DNA of 64,000 bases from Prevotella sp. (GTDB lineage: Bacteria > Bacteroidota > Bacteroidia > Bacteroidales > Bacteroidaceae), in NCBI GenBank assembly GCA_017554105.1, contig JAFZIY010000031.1, positions 301,524 through 365,523 of the forward strand. Reading direction: 5' to 3'. A model generated the notes under the pieces. It saw nothing but the letters and a program-made list of their open reading frames with translations. It was not told where the DNA came from and did no database searches. Of this stretch, positions 42,744 through 52,112 are shown piece by piece (the first letter of the stretch is position 1; every line of letters starts with the position of its first letter). Made by a program: the position numbers and the translations under genes.

Positions 42744-45700
42744 TTATTTAATTACCACTTTCTTACCATTATGGATATAGATGCCCTTCTGTGGAGTTGA
42801 AACCTTAACGCCCTGGAGGTTGTACCAGTCGCCATCGCTAAAGTCAACGTTCACACCGTGGATGCCTGTACCCTCGCCGTCAACTACAAATTGCAGTTTA
42901 GCACCTGCAGCCTCAACCTGCAGATAAGCCTTGCCTTCGGAAAGTTTCTTGCCAGTAGCCAGGCGTGCAAATCCTGCCTCACCGTCCTGAACAGCCAGTA
43001 CCCAGATAGTACCGTCACCAGTCACTGTACCGTCGGAAGCCTGAAGCATGTTTTCAGCTGGAAGAACACCTTCTTCAACCACAACAGCCTTATGGGTTCC
43101 TTCAGTGCCATTTACTATAACAGCAGTTCCTGCCGGTACCTCTGTAACCTGAATTCCTACGGCAACGTTTCCTTCTACCCTGCTTACAATATATGCAGTA
43201 ACATCATCTGGGAACATCACCGGTTTAGGAGCAACGAATGTAGCCCACTCTGCCGATGTGATTGGAACATCCGCAGTCTCCACATACTTCTCAGCTGTCA
43301 CCGTCTTGTTCTCCAAGTCGAGCGTGAAGGTATAAGTTCCTGTCTCGCCCACCGTGTACGATCCAAGTATTTTACCAGCGATGTATTCCACTGTAGGAGC
43401 ATCCTCGCTGAATATCCAGTAACGGCGGTCCTCCGGGGCATTGAAGGTGGCAGGTGTCAGGTTGGTCAGTCCGTAGTCATCGCTGCGAGTGAAGTAGAAC
43501 TGTTCCGTAGTCGAAGTCATCTCCTTCGTCAACTGGAGGTTCTCGTCGAACACATCGTCACTCTCCTGGAGATAGGCCGAAAGCATATACTTCGTCTCGC
43601 CTGCGGTCTCTGGGCTTACCGTCAGCATCAGACCGTCAGAAACCTCGGTAAGCGTGAACACCCAAGTGTTAGCCTTTGAGAGGTAGAAGTCCTTACCCTC
43701 TGCCGCAGTCGGCAGGTTCTCGTGGTTCTCCGCAATGATGATTACCTCCGACTGAGCGTCAGCGCTGTGGTACACATTGCCCTTGTTGTCCTTGACGTAG
43801 AACTTCGTTTGTGCAGGAAGTTCCTGTGTGAGTGTCAGACCATCGAACGGATACTCATTCAGAGCATCACCTGCTGCTACCAGAGTATAAGTAGTTTGAA
43901 CAGCCTCAACAGTAACGGTCTTGTTCTCGGTGTCAAGAGTGATGGTGTAGAGGTCAGCATCTTTTACGCGGAATGCGTTTATTATCTTGGCTGGGATATA
44001 GCCCACGGTTGGAGCATCCTCGCTGAACTCCCATACATAGTAGCCGTCAGGATCGTTAGTTTCAGCAGCTGTCAGATTGAAGAGTCCGAAACCATCTTCT
44101 CTTGAGATGTAGAACGCTTCTTTAGCAGCCAACTGCTTTGTCACCTTGCCGTTCTCGTCGAATGTCTCATCGAATACTTCATCGGTTCCTCCCAAGTACT
44201 CTGACGAAAGCATGTATATCGTTTCATCTTCTATTGTAGATGGAACCACGGTCAGTTTAATGGTTTCACCATCTTCTGTTGGCTCAGTGATGGTGAAATG
44301 CCATACTGCATTCTTCTTGAGTTTGAACGTCTCGGGCTTCTCCGTTACACCTGAATCCTCAATTGGATAATATGTACTCAGATTCTCATGGTTCTCTGCA
44401 TAGATTACAGAATTGTTATATTGTCCGTAGTAAATATTACCCTTGCTGTCCTTGATGTAGAACTGTGTTCCGTTAGGGAATTCCTCATTGAGTATAAGGC
44501 CATCGAACTCATACTCTGCCCAATGGTCGCCCTCATTTGCCATCAGAGAGTAGGTGATAGGAACAGCCTCGGCAGTAATGGTCTTGTTCTCGAGGTCGAG
44601 CGTGAAGGTATAAGTTCCTGCCTCGCCCACCGTGTACGATCCAAGTATTTCACCTGCGATGTATTCCACTGTAGGAGCATCCTCGCTGAATATCCAGTAA
44701 CGGCGGTCCTCCGGGGCATTGAAGGTGGAAGGTGTCAGGTTGGTCAGTCCGTAGTCATCGCTGCGAGTGAAGTAGAACTGTTCCGTAGTCGAAGTCATCT
44801 CCTTCGTCAGCTTGAGGTTCTCGTCGAACACATCGTCGCTCTCCTGGAGATAGGCCGAAAGCATATACTTCGTCTCGCCTGCGGTCTCTGGGCTTACCGT
44901 CAGCATCAGACCGTCAGAAGCCTCAGTAAGCGTGAACACCCAAGTGTTAGCCTTTGAGAGGTAGAAGTCCTTACCCTCTGCCGAAGTCGGCAGGTTCTCG
45001 TGGTTCTCCGCAATGATGATTACCTCCGACTGAGCGTCAGCGCTGTAGTACACATGACCCTTGTTGTCCTTTATGTAGAACTTCGTTTGTGCAGGAAGCT
45101 CCTGTGTGAGTGTCAGTCCGTCGAACGGATACTCGGTTTCGCCTACCACCAGAGTGTAAGTGGTCGGAACAGCCTCGGCAGTAATGGTATTGTTCTCGAG
45201 GTTGAGCGTGAAGGTATAAGTTCCTGCCTCGCCAACCGTGTACGATCCACGTATTTCACCAACGATGAATTCCACTGTAGGAGCATCCTCGCTGAATATC
45301 CAGTAACGACGGTCCTCAGGGGCATTGAAGGTGGCAGGTGTCAGGTTGGTCAGTCCGTAGTCGTCGCTGCGAGTGAAGTAGAACTCTTGCGTAGTCATCT
45401 CCTTCGTCAGCTTGAGGTTCTCGTCGAAGACATCCTCGCTCTCCTGGAGATAGCCCGAAAGCATATACTTCGTCTCGCCTGCGGTCTGTGGGGTTATGGT
45501 CAACTTGATGGTTGCTCCCTCTTCTGTAGGTTCAGTGAGAGTGAAGTTCCATGTGTTAGCCTTCATGAAGTAGAACTTCTCAGGATTATCCGCTGGAGTA
45601 TCATCTTCAACAGGATAATACGTACTCAGATTCTCATGGTTCTCTGCAGAGATGATATTCTTTCCATGTTCTGCATAGTACGTCTTTCCGTAGTTGTCCT

Positions 45701-48700
45701 TGATATAGAACTCTGTACTTGCAGGAAGTTCCTTTCCCGTAATCTTGAGTTCACTGTCGAAGGCAATCTCATCACCGCCTGCTACCAAGGTATATTTCCT
45801 TACGGAAGGCAGAGCAGTAATGGTATTGTTCTCGAGGTCGAGAGTGAAGTTATAGGTGTCAGCCTCGCTCACGCGATATTTGATGCTTAGGTCGCCTTCT
45901 GAGAATCCTACGGTATTGTCTTCCCCGCTGAATTCCCATACTGAAAGTCCGTTTCCGTCCTCAGCGTTACTTTCTGCTGCTCCCAGAGAGTAGTATATAT
46001 AATCATCGCCCTTCACAATGCAGAACGTGGCAGTTGTCATTTCCTTCGTCAACTTGCCGTCTGCGTCGAAGACATCCTCGGTCTCCTGGAAAGTTCCTGA
46101 TGGATCAAAGTCATCTGCCATCATGTACTTCGTCCCTGCTGGGGTCTCTGGGTTCACGGTCAACTTCAGACCTTCAGCGTCTGTTGGCTCGGTAATAGTG
46201 AACACCCATGTGTTCGCCTTTCTGAATGAGAACATATATTCATCATTCTCAGATGTATTCAGATTCTCATGGTTCTCTGCAACGATGACATAATGAGTAC
46301 CATCTTCTGCATAGTACTTCTTTCCCTTGCTGTCCTTAATGTAGAAATCTGTCCAAGCAGGAAGTTCCTTAGTGAGTGTGAGTTCTTCGAACGGAGTCTC
46401 TTCTTCTCCAACAACCAGAGAGTATGTTGTCACTTCGGCTTCCCTCATATATAGTTGGATTGCCTGTTGACCACTTGCATAGCACGAGAATAAATCACTA
46501 CCAGAATTATACCTTAACAAATTTCGAGTGTTAGAACCCTTGAACTTAACTGTTGTTTCATCACCACTGATAGTTATTTCTGCCTTCGCATTGTCATCTT
46601 TCTCTGTTTCCGTCTTCAGTTGATTTGCAGAACTACTTGCTGCATAGATATAACCTTCATCCGTTTTGAAATACCATCCTTCTGCATCACCTTCAAGTGT
46701 GAACACCTGAATACCAGAGGTTGTTGGTACAACAGCCTGATCTTCAGTGTTGAAGGGAACTGTTGCTGCGCCACGATTGTTATTATTCTGGGTCGTGCTC
46801 ATTGCTTTTTCATACTCCTTGTTCACGATAATCACAGTATTGCCTGCTTTGAGGTCATCAACACTTGTAACCAAGGTATAAGCATCACCGGTCAATTCTT
46901 CCACGTTAATCGTGCACGCACCAAATATGTCATTATCGTCCTCAGCCGATGCTTTGATAATGATTGTTCCTACTCCGACTGCCGTCACCTCGCCATTCTC
47001 GTCAACGGTAGCAACAGACTCGTCTTCTGAAGTCCATATCAATTTTTTGTTTGTCGCATTCTCAGGCTCTATAGTAGCCGTGATTTTCAGTTTCTGGCCC
47101 ACATATAATGTTTCTTCGATAACATTGAGAGTAATTCCCGTCACAGCCACTGTGCTTACGGTAATGTCATAAGTAGCGGTCTTTGTCACCTCGCCCTTTG
47201 TATATGATACCGTTACAGTCTGAGTTCCTGCGGTGTTCATGTCATAGCCCTCGAATGTAGCGTCTGCAGTTACATCCTCCGTAGTACTGTCATCGTAACT
47301 GGCGGTTACCGTCATTCCCTCATGCGAGAACTCATCACCAACGTTGAATGTTGTAGGATAATCGCCACTAAGGGTGATTTCTGTAAGTTGTACAGCACTC
47401 ACGGTGATATCATAAGTAGCGGTCTTTGTGACACTGCCCTTTGTGTAAGAAACAGTTACTGTCTTCGTTCCTGCGGTTGACATGTCAGGTTCCGAGAACA
47501 CAGCACCTGAAGTTACATCCTTTGTCGTTCCGTCATCAAAAGTAGCAATTACCGTCATTCCCTCATGTGAGAACTCATCACCAATCTTGAATGTTGTAGG
47601 ATAGTCGCCACCGAGGGCAATCTCTGTCAATGCAGCGGTGCTTCCCGGTTTTTTGTAAAGTTGGATTGCCAACTGGCCACTTTCATAACATGAGAATATA
47701 TTATTTCCGGAATTATACCTTATTATATTACGAGAGTTATTACCCTGGAACTTAACAGTTGCCTCATCACCACTGATGCTTATGCTTGCCTTCGCATTGT
47801 CATTTGCGTCTTTCTCTGTTTCTGTCTTCAAGTGATTTGAACTATTACTTGCAGCATAGATATAACCTTCACCTGTATAGAAATACCATCCATTATTAGC
47901 ATTACCTTCAAGGGTGAACACCTGAATGCTGCTGTTCGAAGTAACAATAGCATTGTCATCCGCATCGAAGGTAACGTCAGTGGCAGCACGATTGTTACTA
48001 TTCTGGCCACCCATGGCTTTGCTATTAGCTTTATTCACAATTATTACATTGTCGCCTTCTTCAAGGTCATTAGCATTTGTAACCAAAGTATAAGCATCAC
48101 CCGACAATGCGTTCACCGTGATGTTATAAGTGGCAGTCTTTGTTATACCGCCTTCTTTATAAGAGACTGTCACCTCATACGTGCCAGCCGTGTTCATGTC
48201 ATATCCCGAGAACGTGGCTTTATTGGTTACCACCATCGTCGAATTGTCGTCATATAATGCCGTCACTGTTCCTTCTTCTCCGAACGTAAACTCATCGCCC
48301 ACATTGAACTCGGAACGATAACCACTGAGCATTATGCCTACCAAAACTTTATCAGAGACAGTTGTTACCTTCTTGAAGAAGGCAGTTTTGGTATTTTTGA
48401 TATTGGTATTAACAGATGAATAGCAACGCCAATCAGAACTATTGTAGACTCCCACAAAACGTGAGGTAGCCTCATTCTTAAGATACTTGTCAGTACTATT
48501 CTGTGTACTTGCAGCATCATTTTCAAATGTAAACTTATTATTGCTATTAGTACCTACACGAACACCGTTGTTACTATTGTTGCAATAAAGATAATTAGTT
48601 GTCGTTTCCGATGTTACACCAAACATGTAAGAACCATTGTCAATAGTAACTTCCCATTGCAAAGTCTCAGCAACAGCTGACGTAATCTCAGATTTATCAG

Positions 48701-48917
48701 AACTCAGAGTCACTGCCATTGCAGTTGGTGCAGAGTCAGCTCCTCCGTTGTTAGACATAGCCTTGCCCGTTGTAAGGTCAACGATAGCCACAACATCGCC
48801 AGTTGCCAAATCAGATGGGTCTGTTTTCACCCACGTGTCATCGGCATTAGCGACATTAATTCCAATCACCATCATTAAAAGTGATAGGAAAAAGGATTTA
48901 AAATAGAATTGTTTCAT
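42744..48917 (-). CDS. Giant modular surface protein with Ig-like domains and five repeat modules
   Basis: A 2057-residue exported protein with a signal peptide ending near NVANA. There are two further copies of the module opening 'YTLVT..ddL..Gd..IIVNK' after a related N-terminal domain. Four bacterial Ig-like domains (pattern 'ItLsGdYpTtFnvGDEFsheGMTVtA') include one Big_2-type domain at about residue 600. Five modules of about 200 residues then occupy about 830-1880; the third and fifth are nearly identical in DNA. The tail ends GIYIHNGKKVVIK. The modules match those of the protein at 32885-34435. Likely a surface adhesin or glycan-binding protein; this is inference from architecture. Confidence 0.82.
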   Translation of the reverse strand: MKQFYFKSFFLSLLMMVIGINVANADDTWVKTDPSDLATGDVVAIVDLTTGKAMSNNGGADSAPTAMAVTLSSDKSEITSAVAETLQWEVTIDNGSYMFGVTSETTTNYLYCNNSNNGVRVGTNSNNKFTFENDAASTQNSTDKYLKNEATSRFVGVYNSSDWRCYSSVNTNIKNTKTAFFKKVTTVSDKVLVGIMLSGYRSEFNVGDEFTFGEEGTVTALYDDNSTMVVTNKATFSGYDMNTAGTYEVTVSYKEGGITKTATYNITVNALSGDAYTLVTNANDLEEGDNVIIVNKANSKAMGGQNSNNRAATDVTFDADDNAIVTSNSSIQVFTLEGNANNGWYFYTGEGYIYAASNSSNHLKTETEKDANDNAKASISISGDEATVKFQGNNSRNIIRYNSGNNIFSCYESGQLAIQLYKKPGSTAALTEIALGGDYPTTFKIGDEFSHEGMTVIATFDDGTTKDVTSGAVFSEPDMSTAGTKTVTVSYTKGSVTKTATYDITVSAVQLTEITLSGDYPTTFNVGDEFSHEGMTVTASYDDSTTEDVTADATFEGYDMNTAGTQTVTVSYTKGEVTKTATYDITVSTVAVTGITLNVIEETLYVGQKLKITATIEPENATNKKLIWTSEDESVATVDENGEVTAVGVGTIIIKASAEDDNDIFGACTINVEELTGDAYTLVTSVDDLKAGNTVIIVNKEYEKAMSTTQNNNNRGAATVPFNTEDQAVVPTTSGIQVFTLEGDAEGWYFKTDEGYIYAASSSANQLKTETEKDDNAKAEITISGDETTVKFKGSNTRNLLRYNSGSDLFSCYASGQQAIQLYMREAEVTTYSLVVGEEETPFEELTLTKELPAWTDFYIKDSKGKKYYAEDGTHYVIVAENHENLNTSENDEYMFSFRKANTWVFTITEPTDAEGLKLTVNPETPAGTKYMMADDFDPSGTFQETEDVFDADGKLTKEMTTATFCIVKGDDYIYYSLGAAESNAEDGNGLSVWEFSGEDNTVGFSEGDLSIKYRVSEADTYNFTLDLENNTITALPSVRKYTLVAGGDEIAFDSELKITGKELPASTEFYIKDNYGKTYYAEHGKNIISAENHENLSTYYPVEDDTPADNPEKFYFMKANTWNFTLTEPTEEGATIKLTITPQTAGETKYMLSGYLQESEDVFDENLKLTKEMTTQEFYFTRSDDYGLTNLTPATFNAPEDRRYWIFSEDAPTVEFIVGEIRGSYTVGEAGTYTFTLNLENNTITAEAVPTTYTLVVGETEYPFDGLTLTQELPAQTKFYIKDNKGHVYYSADAQSEVIIIAENHENLPTSAEGKDFYLSKANTWVFTLTEASDGLMLTVSPETAGETKYMLSAYLQESDDVFDENLKLTKEMTSTTEQFYFTRSDDYGLTNLTPSTFNAPEDRRYWIFSEDAPTVEYIAGEILGSYTVGEAGTYTFTLDLENKTITAEAVPITYSLMANEGDHWAEYEFDGLILNEEFPNGTQFYIKDSKGNIYYGQYNNSVIYAENHENLSTYYPIEDSGVTEKPETFKLKKNAVWHFTITEPTEDGETIKLTVVPSTIEDETIYMLSSEYLGGTDEVFDETFDENGKVTKQLAAKEAFYISREDGFGLFNLTAAETNDPDGYYVWEFSEDAPTVGYIPAKIINAFRVKDADLYTITLDTENKTVTVEAVQTTYTLVAAGDALNEYPFDGLTLTQELPAQTKFYVKDNKGNVYHSADAQSEVIIIAENHENLPTAAEGKDFYLSKANTWVFTLTEVSDGLMLTVSPETAGETKYMLSAYLQESDDVFDENLQLTKEMTSTTEQFYFTRSDDYGLTNLTPATFNAPEDRRYWIFSEDAPTVEYIAGKILGSYTVGETGTYTFTLDLENKTVTAEKYVETADVPITSAEWATFVAPKPVMFPDDVTAYIVSRVEGNVAVGIQVTEVPAGTAVIVNGTEGTHKAVVVEEGVLPAENMLQASDGTVTGDGTIWVLAVQDGEAGFARLATGKKLSEGKAYLQVEAAGAKLQFVVDGEGTGIHGVNVDFSDGDWYNLQGVKVSTPQKGIYIHNGKKVVIK

Positions 48918-49128
48918 TTGTCAGTATATTTTATTATGTTATTATAACGATGTAAATACTTTTTATCTTGGTAATTACCGGATTAATCTTTCATAGGTTT
49001 CAATTTGCAAAAATATGAATTGTTTTTGAAACTTCCAAATTTTATAACGATAATTTGACAGAAAGACATAAGGACTAACGACAGAAAGACAAAAAAAGAT
49101 TACCCCAATTTCATGCACTTTCTATCTA

Positions 49129-49480
49129 TTTACAAAAACAAGAATAACTCTTTTAGTGATTTCAATCTTATCAGATTATCGTTAGGCTTTGATGTTGCCT
49201 GTCTGTAAACGAGTTTACGCCATTCACCATCAACACCAACCAACGCATTTCATGCTATGAAATCACAAAAAGCAAAAACAAAGAAAAGGCCTCACCCCAT
49301 CCCCTCTCCCGCAGAGAGGGGCGTTTTTCTCTGTTTTTGCCCATGTCAGTATGTAGAGCCTCGGGAAGAGGCTAAGATGCAAGACAGGTGTTTTTATCTG
49401 GAAATACGTTTCCAAGGAAAAACAGCTGGATTGTATCTTATAAGGGCTGTAAGCACTTACATACTGACATGGGAGTTCTT
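49129..49480 (+). repeat. 350-bp hairpin repeat, copy A
   Basis: The conserved left part (49129-49280) is followed by a C/G-rich insert (49290-49321) and a 134-bp imperfect palindrome (49340-49473) with a 16-bp perfect outer stem CCCATGTCAGTATGTA. Copies B and C are at 57652-58011 and 58562-58914. The short frames across it are repeat-derived. Confidence 0.9.
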
Positions 49481-49500
49481 TTCGGTTTTTGTTTCCATTT

Positions 49501-49990
49501 GCGTGTAATTCGCGTTAATTAGCGGAGAACAGGAAACGTAAATTATCGTAAATGAAACGTAAATACAAATAATTATTTCCGGTTATTGACGTGTTATTCA
49601 CGGTCATTTACGTTTAATAATTTCCACGCTAATAAGATAATATATTTGCGTATAATTCGTGTCAATTTGCAGAGAACAAGAAACGTAAATTGTCGTAAAT
49701 GAAACGTAAATAGACGAGAATATATTTTTTTAACGGGTATTTACGTGTAATTCTCGGTCATTTACGTTAAAAATAGTCGCCGCATATAGTCACCAACTAC
49801 ACACTAATGTCTTTCATTTAATTAGCGGAGAACAGAAAACGTAAATTGTCGTAAATGAAACGTAAATACACATTAATTATTTCCGGCTATTGACGTATTA
49901 TTCACGGTCATTTACGTTAAAATGTCGCCGTCGCCGCAAATTAACGCAAATATAACGATAATATTTTTCTATTTTATTTGCGTATCATTG
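49501..49990. repeat. Tandem ACGTAAAT palindromic units
   Basis: Three units of about 150-170 bp each hold AATTAGCGGAGAACA-like sequence, AACGTAAAT...GTAAATGAAACGTAAAT and the inverted ATTTACGTT. Related sequence is at 13830-14031. No gene is present. Confidence 0.85.
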
Positions 49991-50074
49991 GCGGCAATTA
50001 TCGGAGTAAAACAAATCGTATTATCAGTGTCATCAGTGCAATCAGTGGCTGTTGTTGTAAAAAATGCTAAATGA

Positions 50075-50106
50075 TTTGGCGGTTTGGAATAATCACTGTA
50101 CCTTTG
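50075..50106 (+). promoter_or_regulatory. Promoter of tRNA-Leu
   Basis: TTTG (50075-50078), a 20-bp spacer and TACCTTTG (50099-50106) form a full consensus. Confidence 0.85.
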
Positions 50107-50174
50107 CATCCGCAATTGCAATAGGCATAGCGGCATTTGCCTTATGCCGACGTTGTTCTTTGATAATCAGTGTT

Positions 50175-50259
50175 GCCGCGATGGTGGAATGGTAGACACG
50201 AGGGACTTAAAATCCCTTGGCCAGGAATGGCTGTGCGGGTTCGAGTCCCGCTCGCGGCA
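50175..50259 (+). tRNA. tRNA-Leu (TAA)
   Basis: The 85-nt class II cloverleaf has acceptor GCCGCGA/TCGCGGC, anticodon stem AGGGA/TCCCT, loop CTTAAAA with anticodon TAA at 50208-50210, and a long variable arm. The T-arm is GGGTTCGAGTCCC. No CCA is encoded. The gap to 50373 holds a degenerate GGAGTTA tandem repeat. Confidence 0.96.
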
Positions 50260-50373
50260 CAACAATTTGATTTAGGATTTAGGAGTTAGAAATTAGGAGT
50301 TAGGAGTTGGGGATTCCGCTCAGGAACTCTAAACTCACTAACTTATGATATTTATAAACTTCAGTATTTTTAT

Positions 50374-52053
50374 ATGCGCAAAAGTATTTTCTATTTACTC
50401 GCAGCCTCAGTCTTAGTCGTAACATCATCTTGCTCATCGACGATGGGTCAACTCAGTGCGTCAAACTTTGAGGTGACACCAAACCCGATGGAGACACAGG
50501 CGGGAAAAGTGACAGTAACCATCAATGGCAAGTTCCCTGCCAAGTACATGAAGAAGAACGCCATAGTGACTATCACTCCCGAACTGCGCGGAAGCAACGG
50601 ATATAACCTTCGCGCCGAGGAAGGAACGTCGTTCCAGGGCGAGAAGGTGAGGAACAATTTCCAGACGATAAGTTACGTCAATGGAGGTAACTTCACCATG
50701 CGCCAGTCGTTCGACTATACCGATGCCCTGCACCGCAGCGACCTCTATCTGAATATCGTGGCAAAGCAAGGCAAGAAAGAGACAAAGCAACCGCTCGTAA
50801 GGGTGGCTTCGGGTATCATCGCAACATCAGAGTTGTATCAGAAGGCTCTCACCTCTGAGATGCCGTGCATCGCTCCCGACTCGTTCCAACGCGTGACAAG
50901 TCAGAAGATGGAGGCACAGGTGAAATTCCTCGTCAACCAGGCTAACCTCAGGAAGAGCGAGTTGGCAAGCAACTCGGTGAAGGACTTCGTGGAGATGCTG
51001 CGCAAGATAAACCGCGAGCACGAGAGTCTGAACCTCAGGAACGTGGAAGTGCTGGGCTATGCATCACCAGAGGGCAACTATGCCGTGAACGACCGCCTCG
51101 CCAACCAGCGCCAGTCGGTGTCTGAGGACTTCGTGAAAGGTCAGATGAAGCAGGCACGCGTGTCGGGTGATGTCACCTCGCGTTATACCGCTGAGGACTG
51201 GGACGGTTTCCAGAAACTCGTGGCTGCCAGCAACATACAGGACAAGGACGTTATCCTGCGTGTGCTCTCGATGTATCAGGACCCTGAGCAGCGCGAGCAG
51301 CAGATACGCAACATGAGCGAGGGATTCCGCGAACTCGCCGACGGCATACTGCCTGAACTGCGCCGTGCACGTATGATTATAAACTATGAGACGGTAGGTC
51401 GCAGCGACGAACAACTGAAACAGCAGTTTGCAGCAGACCCCACAAAACTGACTCTCGACGAACTGCTATATACCGCCACTCTCGAGGAGAACCCAGCAGA
51501 CCGCGAGGAGATATACAAGAAGGCGGCAGAACTGTATCCTAAAGACTACCGCGCAAAGAACAACATCGGCGTTATGGAGATGATTCGAGGTAACGAACTG
51601 AGCGCACTCGACAACTTCCAGGAGGCTATGGACAAGGGAAAGCAACCTGAGGCTTATGCCAACATGGCAATGATGGCACTGCAGCACGGTGGACTGGAGA
51701 CAGCAGAGGAGTATCTCTCTAACGCCACTGGTGCGTCAGGCATGAACCGCGTACTGGGAACACTGAACATCGCCAAGGGCAACTACAGTCTGGCACAGCA
51801 GAACCTTACGGGCGAGAAGAGCAACATGGCAGCACTGGCCCAGATACTGAACAAGGACTACAGTGCCGCAACACAGACGCTGGCTGGCATCGACAAGGGC
51901 GACGCGCTGACCGACTATCTGCGCGCTCTGCTGCTGGCACGCACCGGACAGGCTGACAAGGCAACGGAGTTCCTCCGCAAGGCAGCATTCGCCGACCCGT
52001 CACTCGCATCATTCGCTGACCGCGACATTGAGATGCAGAACGTGAGAAAGTGA
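50374..52053 (+). CDS. Lipoprotein with OmpA-like and TPR regions
   Basis: A 559-residue predicted lipoprotein (Cys20 in TSSC). The N-terminal part (25-140) looks beta-rich. A region with EVLGYASPEGNYAVNDRLANQRQ-type sequence near residue 230 resembles the OmpA C-terminal peptidoglycan-binding motif, and residues about 370-555 form helical TPR-like repeats (YRAKNNIGVMEMIRG). This architecture recurs in Bacteroidales envelope proteins; the function is unknown. The next gene starts 59 nt downstream. Confidence 0.8.
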   Translation: MRKSIFYLLAASVLVVTSSCSSTMGQLSASNFEVTPNPMETQAGKVTVTINGKFPAKYMKKNAIVTITPELRGSNGYNLRAEEGTSFQGEKVRNNFQTISYVNGGNFTMRQSFDYTDALHRSDLYLNIVAKQGKKETKQPLVRVASGIIATSELYQKALTSEMPCIAPDSFQRVTSQKMEAQVKFLVNQANLRKSELASNSVKDFVEMLRKINREHESLNLRNVEVLGYASPEGNYAVNDRLANQRQSVSEDFVKGQMKQARVSGDVTSRYTAEDWDGFQKLVAASNIQDKDVILRVLSMYQDPEQREQQIRNMSEGFRELADGILPELRRARMIINYETVGRSDEQLKQQFAADPTKLTLDELLYTATLEENPADREEIYKKAAELYPKDYRAKNNIGVMEMIRGNELSALDNFQEAMDKGKQPEAYANMAMMALQHGGLETAEEYLSNATGASGMNRVLGTLNIAKGNYSLAQQNLTGEKSNMAALAQILNKDYSAATQTLAGIDKGDALTDYLRALLLARTGQADKATEFLRKAAFADPSLASFADRDIEMQNVRK

Positions 52054-52112
52054 AACAAACTAGAAATTCTAGAGAATCTAGATGTTCTAGAAAATCTAGA
52101 AATAATTCAAAA

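Noticed and set aside
42858-45890. Several long open frames antisense to the 2057-residue protein gene
   Set aside because: They recur because the underlying modules are repeated, their products show no family features, and the minus-strand frame is continuous with a signal peptide and tail.
49257-49508. An 83-codon frame, with similar frames at 57854-58045 and across 58773-58906
   Set aside because: They lie on the hairpin repeat and the opposite strand is open as well; there are no start-site features. The pattern is better explained by the repeat itself, although a repeat-encoded peptide cannot be fully excluded.
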